From the NCBI GenBank assembly GCA_964568075.1, contig CAZMOM010000014.1:15815-79814 (forward strand): DNA of 64,000 bases. The letters are read 5' to 3'. Source of the stretch: MnTg04 sp964568075 (GTDB lineage Bacteria > Pseudomonadota > Gammaproteobacteria > Steroidobacterales > MnTg04). Under the pieces are notes generated by a model. The model was not told the origin of the DNA. It searched no databases and was given only the letters and a program-made list of their open reading frames with translations. Below, one piece after another: positions 16,634 to 23,121 of the stretch; positions within the stretch are counted from its first letter, which is position 1, and each line of letters begins with the position of its first letter. A program made the translations under genes and the position numbers.

Positions 16634-17022
16634 GAGGCTTTACTATCCAATCCGAGCGTGATTAGAAGACGGCGAAGGTTGTTGGCCATACACATGTACC
16701 GATCCAACGTGCGATTGCTGCCACCGCCGTCTTTGGCAAACCGGCACTCGAGCCTTTCCATCTCGACCTCCAGCGTGACTACCCTACGGATCAGGCTACG
16801 TTGCGCCTCGCTCAGACCCTCCGGGCCGCCTAGGTCGGCTACATGCAACTCGATCAAGTCCCGGAAGCGTCGGGCCCATGTACTGCGATGGTCAACCTTC
16901 TCGGCAAACAAGCTGTTGCCATTCGTAACCCGAGATCGACCTTCAGGCTTACTCAACGACCTAAGAGGGCTTGACGGGGGCTTGTTGATCCCGTTTCCAG
17001 CAGTATGTGTTCGCTGTAGCAT
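16630..17022 (-). CDS. Small-terminase-like / phage-associated helical protein
   Basis: 130 residues. The phrases SRVTNGNSLFAEKVDHRSTW, then ARRFRDLIELHVADLGGPEGLSEAQRSLIRR and LRRLLITLGLD, recall a helical family, common in alphaproteobacterial prophages and mobile elements, near capsid or terminase genes. A small-terminase role is inferred from memory of that context, not from a clear domain match. It starts the coupled run 17022-15850. No large terminase gene accompanies it, so any packaging would need a helper phage. Confidence 0.55.
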   Translation of the reverse strand: MLQRTHTAGNGINKPPSSPLRSLSKPEGRSRVTNGNSLFAEKVDHRSTWARRFRDLIELHVADLGGPEGLSEAQRSLIRRVVTLEVEMERLECRFAKDGGGSNRTLDRYMCMANNLRRLLITLGLDSKAS

Positions 17023-17357
17023 GGCCGGATTCTATGTGGCAATCACCGGATTGGGCAATGGATAAGCTCTTTCTCATGAGTTTCGCACTGCATTGGCCCG
17101 GTTGACCTAGAACATTTACGCGGTTTTCCCGGTGCCCAGAGGCCCGAACTCAAACGAGAAGGCTATGAGTCCTTTGAGTTTTGCTGACCGGAAATGGCCG
17201 GACTCCGGCTGATTCCCCGGTGCAGACGGAGGTGGGAGCAGAAAAAGTTGATGCGGCGAGCACAACCACACACCTAGTGCCGCTGGTTAGAATCCTCATT
17301 CAGGTACAATCCATTTGAGAGGACGCTGCTGCGTCTGAAACCTGCGGGAGCGTGCTA
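17023..17357. other. Divergent intergenic region before the NYN gene
   Basis: 335 bp between the minus-strand phage-like run and the plus-strand cargo. TACAAT at 17305-17310 is a possible -10 box for the NYN gene, without a convincing -35. GGGAG lies just before the NYN ATG. No gene seen. Confidence 0.5.
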
Positions 17358-17900
17358 ATGGCGGAACTCGTATACGTTGACAATTCCAATGTCTTTATCG
17401 AGGGCAAGAGAGTGAAGGCCGTCGAGACCGGAATTGCTATGAATATCTATGATGCGATGGAAAATGGCATCTTTGAGCAATCGTACAAGATTGACTTCGG
17501 CCGGCTGCATAACTTTATCGCCGGAGATGATGAGACGGAAATAAAGCGTTGCATGCTATTCGGTAGTCGACCACCACCCAATGACTCCCTATGGGATATG
17601 GCTCGTAAGGTCGGTTTCGAGGTTGTCGTCGAAGACAGAAACGTGGCGAACAAAGAGAAAAAGATCGACACTGGCATTGTGGCAGCTATGACTAAGGATG
17701 CATATACCATAGCTGACAGGGGCGCAGATACGATTACATTAGTGGCCGGAGACGGTGATTTCGTACCGTCGGTCCGCCAGCTTGCGGAAGATGGATTCAA
17801 CGTGGCAGTCGTTTTCTGGGCTCATGCGTCGAATGAGCTTAAAGGCGTCGCTTCTAAATTCATTGAGCTCAATCCAATCCTGAATCACCTGGCATATTAG
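17358..17900 (+). CDS. NYN-domain (PIN-like) ribonuclease, LabA/DUF88 type
   Basis: 180 residues. The NYN fold is shown by YVDNSNVFIEG (Asp near residue 8), KIDTGIVAAMTKDA (Asp near residue 104) and ITLVAGDGDFVPSV (Asp residues near 132 and 134), the usual acidic metal-binding set of PIN-like nucleases. Proteins of this group cut RNA and occur in defence and RNA-processing loci. ATG at 17358 follows GGGAG; a GTG six bases upstream is an alternative. It heads the plus-strand cargo but is 330 bp from the HTH array, so it may be separately transcribed. Confidence 0.88.
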   Translation: MAELVYVDNSNVFIEGKRVKAVETGIAMNIYDAMENGIFEQSYKIDFGRLHNFIAGDDETEIKRCMLFGSRPPPNDSLWDMARKVGFEVVVEDRNVANKEKKIDTGIVAAMTKDAYTIADRGADTITLVAGDGDFVPSVRQLAEDGFNVAVVFWAHASNELKGVASKFIELNPILNHLAY

Positions 17901-18047
17901 GCTGTCTGCACGGATTTTCGGCTGCTGTTCCTTGCGTGGTGCGTCAGCCAAAAGAGCAAAAAGTCGCACATCGTTGCGGCATTCTTGACTCGTTGCCTTA
18001 CCAATTCCCATCGAAAATCCTCTGTGCTGGCCGCCGCGTCAATGCCA

Positions 18048-18086
18048 CGCCACCAGCGGAGCTTTCCAGTAGCAATAGGATTATGG
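18048..18086 (+). repeat. 39-bp perfect inverted repeat, left arm
   Basis: Bases 18048-18086 are the exact reverse complement of 18277-18315. The right arm is coding sequence of the first HTH gene; this arm lies in non-coding DNA 145-183 bp upstream of its ATG. The 190 bp between the arms contain the promoter, ribosome binding site and first codons of that gene. Confidence 0.97.
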
Positions 18087-18177
18087 AGTCTCGTCGGGGT
18101 CGGCTTGGATCGTTATGTGACAACTCTTATTTTCGTGATTCTTTCATTTGTTTATGAAAAACAATAATTTACGTTTA

Positions 18178-18206
18178 TAGACAACGGCTTATCGGCATGT
18201 TAGACT
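18178..18206 (+). promoter_or_regulatory. Probable promoter of the HTH array
   Basis: TAGACA (18178-18183), 17 bp, TAGACT (18201-18206) is a sigma-70-like pair ending 24 bp before the ATG at 18231, with GGAGAG (18220-18225) between as Shine-Dalgarno. It lies wholly inside the segment bounded by the 39-bp inverted repeats, so inversion would turn it away from the genes. Confidence 0.6.
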
Positions 18207-18230
18207 TTCCGGAGCAACTGGAGAGTGAAA

Positions 18231-18464
18231 ATGCCTAATGACTTTGATGCCGAAGCCTTGAGAAAGAGATTGGATACCATAATCCTATTGCTACTGGAAA
18301 GCTCCGCTGGTGGCGCGGAGACAATATCCCGGAAGGTCGAAAAGCTGCTGGAATTGGGGCTGAGTAATGCAGAAGTAGCCCAAATAATTGGCAAGAAACT
18401 CAATTACGTAACCGCAATTGTCGCGAAGAAAGCGAAGGCGCAAAAGAAGGGCAGCACACAATGA
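18231..18464 (+). CDS. Small HTH protein 1 of four in tandem
   Basis: 77 residues: a leucine-rich N-terminal helix (LRKRLDTIILLLLESSAG), then a helix-turn-helix resembling sigma-70 region 4 (VEKLLELGLSNAEVAQIIGKKLNYVTAIVAK), and a basic tail. The same plan recurs in the next three genes. The next start overlaps its stop (ATGA). Codons about 16-28 form the right arm of the 39-bp inverted repeat. Likely DNA-binding, possibly oligomerising with its paralogues through the N-terminal helix (inference). Confidence 0.8.
   Translation: MPNDFDAEALRKRLDTIILLLLESSAGGAETISRKVEKLLELGLSNAEVAQIIGKKLNYVTAIVAKKAKAQKKGSTQ
18277..18315 (-). repeat. 39-bp perfect inverted repeat, right arm (within HTH gene 1)
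   Basis: Exact reverse complement of 18048-18086, lying in codons about 16-28 of HTH gene 1. Flanking bases (18047/18316 and 18087/18276) do not pair, so the identity is sharply bounded, consistent with a recent copy or with recombinase-maintained repeats. Confidence 0.97.
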
Positions 18465-18709
18465 GCACATTGGCAGAAGTCGCAGAGAAGCTTGATACGC
18501 TGATCAGACTCACGGCAATCGGACTGTTTGGCGACAAGACGCAGAGAGAAAAGATAGAACTATTGAGTTCGGCTGGACTGCAGCCAAAGGACATCGCCGA
18601 CCTGCTCGGCACTACAGCGAACACCGTGAACGTGGCGTTGTCCGGCATCCGCAAGAAGCAGCGAAAGAAAAAGGCCGGTCCGAAAAAGAAAGCAAGTGAG
18701 GCAGTGTGA
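18461..18709 (+). CDS. Small HTH protein 2 of four in tandem
   Basis: 82 residues built like protein 1: helix EVAEKLDTLIRLTAIGLFGD, then KIELLSSAGLQPKDIADLLG followed by TTANTVNVALSGIRKK (HTH), and a lysine-rich tail. The LLG-x-TxxTVxxALSxIRKK segment is close to the region-4-like HTH of small sigma-like regulators. Coupled at both ends by overlapping start and stop codons. Confidence 0.82.
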   Translation: MSTLAEVAEKLDTLIRLTAIGLFGDKTQREKIELLSSAGLQPKDIADLLGTTANTVNVALSGIRKKQRKKKAGPKKKASEAV

Positions 18710-18984
18710 TGATCGAGGATGGCAAGATTGTGTCTCTTATTGAGCGCACTAACGAGTTACTAGCGGTTCTGGTCAAGTTGCGGCTGAGCAGCGTTATTGA
18801 GAGTGAACTGTCGGATTCGAAGAAGCGCCGACTGTACGAAATGACCGGTGGGCCTGATCCGGTGAAGGTTATTGCCACCAAAGTTGGAATGTCCGCTGCA
18901 GCAATTTCTAGGCAATGGCAGCGGTGGGAACAACTTGGCCTGTTGATCAAGGATGCCAAGTCTTACAGGAGGGTACTATCGTGA
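18709..18984 (+). CDS. Small HTH protein 3 of four in tandem
   Basis: 91 residues. The N-terminal helix is IERTNELLAVLVKLRLSSVI. The HTH (VKVIATKVGMSAAAISRQWQRWEQLGLL) is more MarR/winged-helix-like than its neighbours, so this member is the most diverged. ATG at 18709 overlaps the previous stop by one base; an in-frame GTG just upstream (18706) is an alternative. Confidence 0.78.
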   Translation: MIEDGKIVSLIERTNELLAVLVKLRLSSVIESELSDSKKRRLYEMTGGPDPVKVIATKVGMSAAAISRQWQRWEQLGLLIKDAKSYRRVLS

Positions 18985-19226
18985 ACAAGATCACCTCCCA
19001 GTCTGAATTGCTTCAAGAGATTTCGGAGAAACTCGACGTAGTAGTTGCTTTCCTAGCTGCGAGCGGCGTCAACGATTCTGGCGCGATTGTGGAAAAGCTC
19101 GCCGAAATGGGTTTCAGCGCCAAGGTCATTGCTCCAGTCGCCGGTATCACGGACAACGCCGTTGCGATACGACTAACACGCTTAAAGAAGAAAAAGAAGA
19201 AGAAAACGTCGACCAAAGCCGACTGA
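18981..19226 (+). CDS. Small HTH protein 4 of four in tandem
   Basis: 81 residues starting at GTG 18981, which overlaps the previous stop (GTGA) and follows AGGAGGG. The plan is as in protein 2: LLQEISEKLDVVVAFLAAS, then IVEKLAEMGFSAKVIAPVAG and ITDNAVAIRLTRLKKKK with a run of lysines. A longer frame starting at 18915 is rejected because it overlaps gene 3. Confidence 0.8.
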   Translation: MNKITSQSELLQEISEKLDVVVAFLAASGVNDSGAIVEKLAEMGFSAKVIAPVAGITDNAVAIRLTRLKKKKKKKTSTKAD

Positions 19227-19247
19227 TTGATGTGAGGGGCAGAGCAC

Positions 19248-20060
19248 GTGGCAACCAATCAGCAACTCAAGAAGGCGCTACTCAAGAAACTGGGTATAAC
19301 AGCGTCTGGCCTTTCAAAACGGATCAAGAAAGAGCAGAAGACATTGTCAATGTCGACCGAACTTGCGACCTATTTGATCGCGCAAGAGAGCGGGATCGCA
19401 ATCGGACGGTACCTATCCGATGCGGAAATAGCGGAGGTTCGCAATCTGCAGGTGCAAAAAGCCGGTGTAAGCGTAGCGAAGTCTAATGCGGCGCCGAAGC
19501 AACGAACAACGGCGAATAAGACGGCTGCGCCGCGCCGGGCTATTCAAGCGCCAAACGGAATCACTATCAACGACCCAATTCTGCCAGAGAAGAAGCTGAC
19601 AGAAGCCGCAGCGATGATAAAGGTCTACCCGATGTTGTATGGCCTTGAGAACTCAATTCGAGAGCTCATCAATCGTGTAATGTCTGACAGATTTGGTAAG
19701 GACTGGTGGGACACTGAACTAACCACTCGCAAGCTAAGGGATGTCCACGATACTGCTGCTGGCAGAATGAAGACGGAAACGACTAAGCTCTCCTGGCATC
19801 AGCGGCGAGGTAGCCACCCGATTGACTATGTCCAATTTGACGATTTAGAGACAATACTCCGAGGGAAAAAAGCTCTGTTCCACCCGGACATCATCCCTGA
19901 CTGGGAGTGGCTACTACATCTTTTCCGTGAAGTCCGTCCGTCGCGAAACGTTGTTTGTCATATGAACCCCCTGGACTCACACAATTCAGGGGACGTCGCA
20001 TCTTGGTACAGAAAATGGGCGAACGTAGTGAGGAATTCCCTCGACAAGATCCCCGCATGA
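19248..20060 (+). CDS. Swt1-type HEPN domain protein (putative RNase effector)
   Basis: 270 residues, GTG start after GAGGGG, 21 bp beyond HTH gene 4. Residues 1-70 form a small helical domain (LLKKLGITASGLSKRIKK, then ATYLIAQESGIAIGRYLSDA) often found before HEPN domains. After a basic linker, residues 115-265 match the Swt1-like HEPN fold (VYPMLYGLENSIRELI, KDWWD). The catalytic motif R-x4-H is RNVVCH at residues 233-238, so it may be an active endoribonuclease. The context of four regulators and a NYN nuclease suggests a toxin or abortive-infection role (inference). Confidence 0.85.
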   Translation: MATNQQLKKALLKKLGITASGLSKRIKKEQKTLSMSTELATYLIAQESGIAIGRYLSDAEIAEVRNLQVQKAGVSVAKSNAAPKQRTTANKTAAPRRAIQAPNGITINDPILPEKKLTEAAAMIKVYPMLYGLENSIRELINRVMSDRFGKDWWDTELTTRKLRDVHDTAAGRMKTETTKLSWHQRRGSHPIDYVQFDDLETILRGKKALFHPDIIPDWEWLLHLFREVRPSRNVVCHMNPLDSHNSGDVASWYRKWANVVRNSLDKIPA

Positions 20061-20203
20061 AAATTGAAATGCGACGTCGGTGTTGACGGGGTTTTCTACG
20101 AGCAGCAATGCGAGTTCACACCACTTGAGGCTGCCGAGGTCGTTCGGCAGTCGTCGGCTTCTCGGAAAAGAGGCCCAGTCCCAGAAGGACAAGGCCTCCA
20201 TAT

Positions 20204-20470
20204 TCAGCCTTCGAGGACTAGGTGTTGCAAAGGTAAGATCCTTTTCTGCAGCTCCCATTCTGCATCAAACCAACGGGCTTCTGCCCAGCCAATCCCATTG
20301 TCTGCGAAGACGCGATGGACCGTCATGGTACGGTCTGGATCTCCGCCGGTCAGCGTAACTACACTTCCTACCTTGATTTTGCCTTTCGGCTTGCGTTTCT
20401 TCTTCTTAAAGACCGCTGGGTCTCCTCTCAGCACTACCTGATCTCCGACTTCGAACTTTGTCATCATCAT
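20204..20470 (-). CDS. DUF2158/YodC-like small protein
   Basis: 88 residues starting MMMTKFEVGDQVVLRG after AAGGAGAC. The VGDQVVLRGDP opening, the MTVHRVF strand and ARWFDAEWELQ near the end follow the DUF2158 pattern (short SH3-like barrel). A lysine-rich insert (KKKKRKPKGKIKVG) duplicates the VG-x-VV-L-x-G strand. Function of the family is unknown. It lies downstream of the polymerase gene on the same strand. Confidence 0.7.
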   Translation of the reverse strand: MMMTKFEVGDQVVLRGDPAVFKKKKRKPKGKIKVGSVVTLTGGDPDRTMTVHRVFADNGIGWAEARWFDAEWELQKRILPLQHLVLEG

Positions 20471-20726
20471 GTCTCCTTCTTCTAATTGAAACAAAGCGCC
20501 ACACGACAACAAGCGATGTCGTGCAGACGCGATTTCAACGAGGCAGTTTCGGAGGTGGCGTGGCTACAAGAACGTAGCAGCCAGAGGCATTGCGGTTATC
20601 TTCTCGCAAGGCCAATTCTACCATGGCAAGGAAGCGGCGACCAATAAAAAACAACGAATGGCTATGGCAGGGAAACCCAGTGATTTTCCGCCAGCCGACA
20701 AAAAAACAACGGACCCATTTCTAACT

Positions 20727-20744
20727 TGGCTTATGTACTTGGCC
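20727..20744 (+). repeat. 18-bp direct repeat, copy 1 (partner 20811-20828)
   Basis: TGGCTTATGTACTTGGCC here and TGGCCTATGTACTTGGCC at 20811-20828, 84 bp apart, one mismatch. Two copies only, beside a polymerase gene. Confidence 0.85.
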
Positions 20745-20810
20745 GCTTGGTCTAATCCCTAATCCAGGGAGCCTGGTAATCCAACGTAATGAATGAACGT
20801 AGTCTGTTCA

Positions 20811-20828
20811 TGGCCTATGTACTTGGCC
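20811..20828 (+). repeat. 18-bp direct repeat, copy 2 (partner 20727-20744)
   Basis: Second copy of the repeat described at 20727-20744; differs by one T/C. Confidence 0.85.
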
Positions 20829-20914
20829 TTGGGCCCTACGTCTATTCCTTACTAACTCATGGGATTTGGTGTGTTTCTTGTGAAAAATCAATAGGTTCAT
20901 ACCGGAATTTTTCC

Positions 20915-22300
20915 CTACTTAATCGGGCAGGAAAAACCGCCTGTATGTTTCCGGTAAGTCTCGTCCATGGTCCGACGTAGTTCGTCGTCATACTGTGTCG
21001 GAACAAGGAATGAATCATGGATTGGAATGATAGGGATACGCTGCTGGACGAAGTGCCAAAGGACATCCAGTGCGATTCTGGCATCCTTGTTCATGGTCCG
21101 TAGCCCGTTCAGTTTGCCGGACCAGAAGTGGTGGGCGATCACCGCGTGGACTGCCATGAATGCCTCCAACACGGGCCGGGCCCGTGTGATGCCCAAGACA
21201 GAAAGGTCCCGGTGTTCGTCGTGATGTTCGTACAGCCAGTAGTTGACCGCCTGCTCCGCATGGCGGAAATCATTGGAGTTCAGGGCTGCCAGCAGTGCCG
21301 TCTTGCAGAAAGACCGCAAGGACCGTCCACGTTGCGACCAGCCTTTCGCATCAGCCTTCGGACCGAGTAGTTCGCGGACAACCGCGGTGTATGGATCGCC
21401 GGCGTACTGGAGGCCTTCTGCCGCGTACAGGAGATGAGGATGCAATGCTGAAAAGTCCCTCTCGATAACACTGCACCCGTCGATGGTGATGGTCTCGCGG
21501 TCGTGCTTTGACAGCCCTTGGACATGACGGCAACCGTAGCTGTGCAACCGACCATAGAGCGTGAACTTGCCGATGAACATGGCTTTGACATACGACAGCA
21601 CTTGCTGAATCTCGAAGCCATCGTCGTATTCGATGGTCGCTCGTCCATTCACTTCGTTCGCGGTCTGCAAGATCTTTCGAGTCCGACATGTGAACTCCGT
21701 ATCGCGGTAATCGATCAGTTTGCGCTTGCCCCGCCTTCCCTCTTTCCGTTCGTACAACTCGACTGGCTCGTATGGCGGCCGGATTGTGACATTCGCACAC
21801 AGCAACTCTTGATGGGTTCGCAGCAGTTCGGGGAGCGCCCAGATACGGGTCTGCTTCGAATCATCTTCGTAGTGGTGTCCTTTCTTCATCTCGATGTATC
21901 CTCTCTCATGTAACAAGTCCATCAGCTCGATAGTCTGATAGCAGGGATGCGCATATCGGTCGGGCGCATGCCAGTCGTTCGCGTCCCGCGACATCCGGAT
22001 AGGGTGTTTTGGTCGTGCGCGCCATGCTTCCAGAAGATTCGCCAACAGCGTCCCGAGTGCCTCCACCCACTTGTCGCGTCGATAGATGGGACGCCTCTCA
22101 AGCAGGTCATCGAGCAGAGTCTCCGCAATCTCCGGTTGTCCCAAAACCCGACACGGATCAAAACGGGAACGGGCAGCACTGCGGTTGAGCCATGCCGCAT
22201 CCTCTTCGCGTGGGAAGCGTTGCCGGTCCCGTTGTGCTGCAACGAGAACGCGGGAGGCCATTTTTGTTTTCGTCGCGTCATCACTATAATTCGTAGCCAT
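20915..22300 (-). CDS. Uncharacterised polymerase-like protein with family-A palm motifs
   Basis: 461 residues. The C-terminal half shows a right-hand polymerase pattern: GRLHSYGCRHVQGLSK (near 250-265, like the family A GR...Q region), then motif A-like VIERDFSALHPHLLYA (Asp near 282). A fingers-like R-x5-R-x3-R-x2-K series follows (324-333), then motif C-like IIPIHDSFLVP (His-Asp near 428) and a terminal helix RRTMDETYRK as in PolA and single-subunit RNA polymerases. The N-terminal 200 residues are unassigned. It might prime or replicate the element. I recall similar proteins annotated as hypothetical in other mobile elements; assignment is by motif only. Confidence 0.65.
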   Translation of the reverse strand: MATNYSDDATKTKMASRVLVAAQRDRQRFPREEDAAWLNRSAARSRFDPCRVLGQPEIAETLLDDLLERRPIYRRDKWVEALGTLLANLLEAWRARPKHPIRMSRDANDWHAPDRYAHPCYQTIELMDLLHERGYIEMKKGHHYEDDSKQTRIWALPELLRTHQELLCANVTIRPPYEPVELYERKEGRRGKRKLIDYRDTEFTCRTRKILQTANEVNGRATIEYDDGFEIQQVLSYVKAMFIGKFTLYGRLHSYGCRHVQGLSKHDRETITIDGCSVIERDFSALHPHLLYAAEGLQYAGDPYTAVVRELLGPKADAKGWSQRGRSLRSFCKTALLAALNSNDFRHAEQAVNYWLYEHHDEHRDLSVLGITRARPVLEAFMAVHAVIAHHFWSGKLNGLRTMNKDARIALDVLWHFVQQRIPIIPIHDSFLVPTQYDDELRRTMDETYRKHTGGFSCPIK

Positions 22301-22465
22301 CGGTTTCGCTCCGTACTTGATTGAACCGATACGGCATCCCGCTCAGTCACGGGCGGGGTGCTACTTTCAATCCGTTTTTGCCTTACTCTTGTGCCGTCAC
22401 AACTCCCATATCACGCCGGGATCGCGATCAGCGGATATCGACCAAATCCTTGGCGTATACGCTGG
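22301..22465. other. Short intergenic region before the polymerase gene
   Basis: 165 bp holding a GGAG Shine-Dalgarno just upstream of the polymerase ATG at 22300; no gene or strong promoter is seen. Confidence 0.5.
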
Positions 22466-22801
22466 TTACTGCACGCTACTGGGCGTCGGTTTGATCCACG
22501 AATTCGGGTACGTGACAATCGGGGCCATACTCTGCCCGTCCTCGCCATCGAGCAGCGCCACCGAGAACTCCGCGGACTCGCCCCGCGCATCGGTAACGCT
22601 GATGGAGAGCGGCGGATTCATCAGACCGATCGACCCGAAATCACCGGCAAGCGGCTCGGTGCCGTCGTGATCGAACCGCGCTGCAACTCGTGTGCCTCGG
22701 GTGTCGCTCACCACCAAGTCATACGGCGCGACGTATTGTTGCAGGGCGCACGCATCAAGAATCATCTGTAGCGCGCGCTCGGCTCTGCGGTCTTCATTCA
22801 T
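22466..22801 (-). CDS. Hypothetical protein, 111 aa
   Basis: ATG at 22801 follows GGAGGAAG. The first 20 residues are helical (MNEDRRAERALQMILDACAL); the remainder is beta-rich and acidic (RVAARFDHDGTEPLAGD, then EFSVALLDGEDGQ). No family recognised. It overlaps the upstream small gene by 8 bp and precedes the polymerase gene on the same strand. Confidence 0.65.
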   Translation of the reverse strand: MNEDRRAERALQMILDACALQQYVAPYDLVVSDTRGTRVAARFDHDGTEPLAGDFGSIGLMNPPLSISVTDARGESAEFSVALLDGEDGQSMAPIVTYPNSWIKPTPSSVQ

Positions 22802-23063
22802 GTTGTGCTTCCTCCGTCGTTGGGTGCGGGTCCCCGACTCGGTACCCGCTGGTCAAATACCTAATGACTGCCGCTACGCGTTCCTCGGCATCGTCCGCAT
22901 CCGTTGGCCACGGGGGAGCTGCCAACATCGCATGCACCATCTGCCCCTTTGATAGCGGTGCATGACGCAGCAATTCAAGGAGAACAACCCGCTGGTCATG
23001 GGGTGTGAGACTCAGCCAGTCAGGGGCCAATTCGGTCTGTCGCAACGAGAATTCGGTATTCAT
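22794..23063 (-). CDS. Hypothetical protein, 89 aa
   Basis: First element gene inside the comM 5' junction. Largely helical: LSLTPHDQRVVLLELLRHAP, then SKGQMVHAMLAAPPW and EERVAAVIRYLTSGYRVGD. The middle could be a DnaA- or primase-accessory-like helix bundle, but no family is recognised. Lying in the same direction as comM, it may be read from the comM promoter. Confidence 0.6.
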   Translation of the reverse strand: MNTEFSLRQTELAPDWLSLTPHDQRVVLLELLRHAPLSKGQMVHAMLAAPPWPTDADDAEERVAAVIRYLTSGYRVGDPHPTTEEAQHE

Positions 23064-23074
23064 TGCCTTAATTC

Positions 23075-23121
23075 ATAACCAGTTATATCTGATAACCTAA
23101 TATAGATTGAACAGACTGTGC
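23075..23121. other. Right attachment junction (comM 5' side) with repeated dyads
   Basis: On the minus strand host sequence CACAGTCTG is followed by TT (plus 23110-23111) and element CAATCTATATTAGG. Just inside the element are ATAACCAGTTATA (23075-23087) and ATAACCTAATATA (23092-23104), 17 bp apart and related to ATAACCAGCTATA at the left junction. The first contains ATAAC-CA-GTTAT, a perfect 5-bp dyad. They are candidate recombinase or accessory-factor sites. Confidence 0.65.

Larger units (their letters stand above)
20471..20914. other. Non-coding region downstream of the polymerase gene
   Basis: 444 bp without a credible gene. It contains an 18-bp direct repeat with one mismatch (20727-20744 and 20811-20828, core TATGTACTTGGCC). 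Possible uses are an origin-type iteron pair or a regulator site; nothing else is recognised. Confidence 0.6.
9410..23111. mobile_element. 13.7-kb integrated element disrupting comM
   Basis: The element lies between the two comM fragments, its boundaries fixed by in-frame repair of the gene. At one end is a recombinase operon (RHH-like protein, tyrosine recombinase, large serine recombinase). The interior carries an HK97-type capsid gene, a small-terminase-like gene, a PolA-like polymerase, and a plus-strand NYN/HTHx4/HEPN cargo. No transposase, conjugation gene, portal, tail or large terminase is seen. It therefore looks like a phage satellite, a reduced prophage or an integrative element with defence cargo. 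comM is also the target of AbaR-type islands in Acinetobacter, but those use a Tn7-like tni module that is absent here. Confidence 0.9.

Noticed and set aside
9405..23111. AbaR/Tn7-like island because comM is the target
   Set aside because: No tniABC-type transposition genes and no 5-bp target duplication pattern; recombinases are serine and tyrosine types with a 3-bp shared core.
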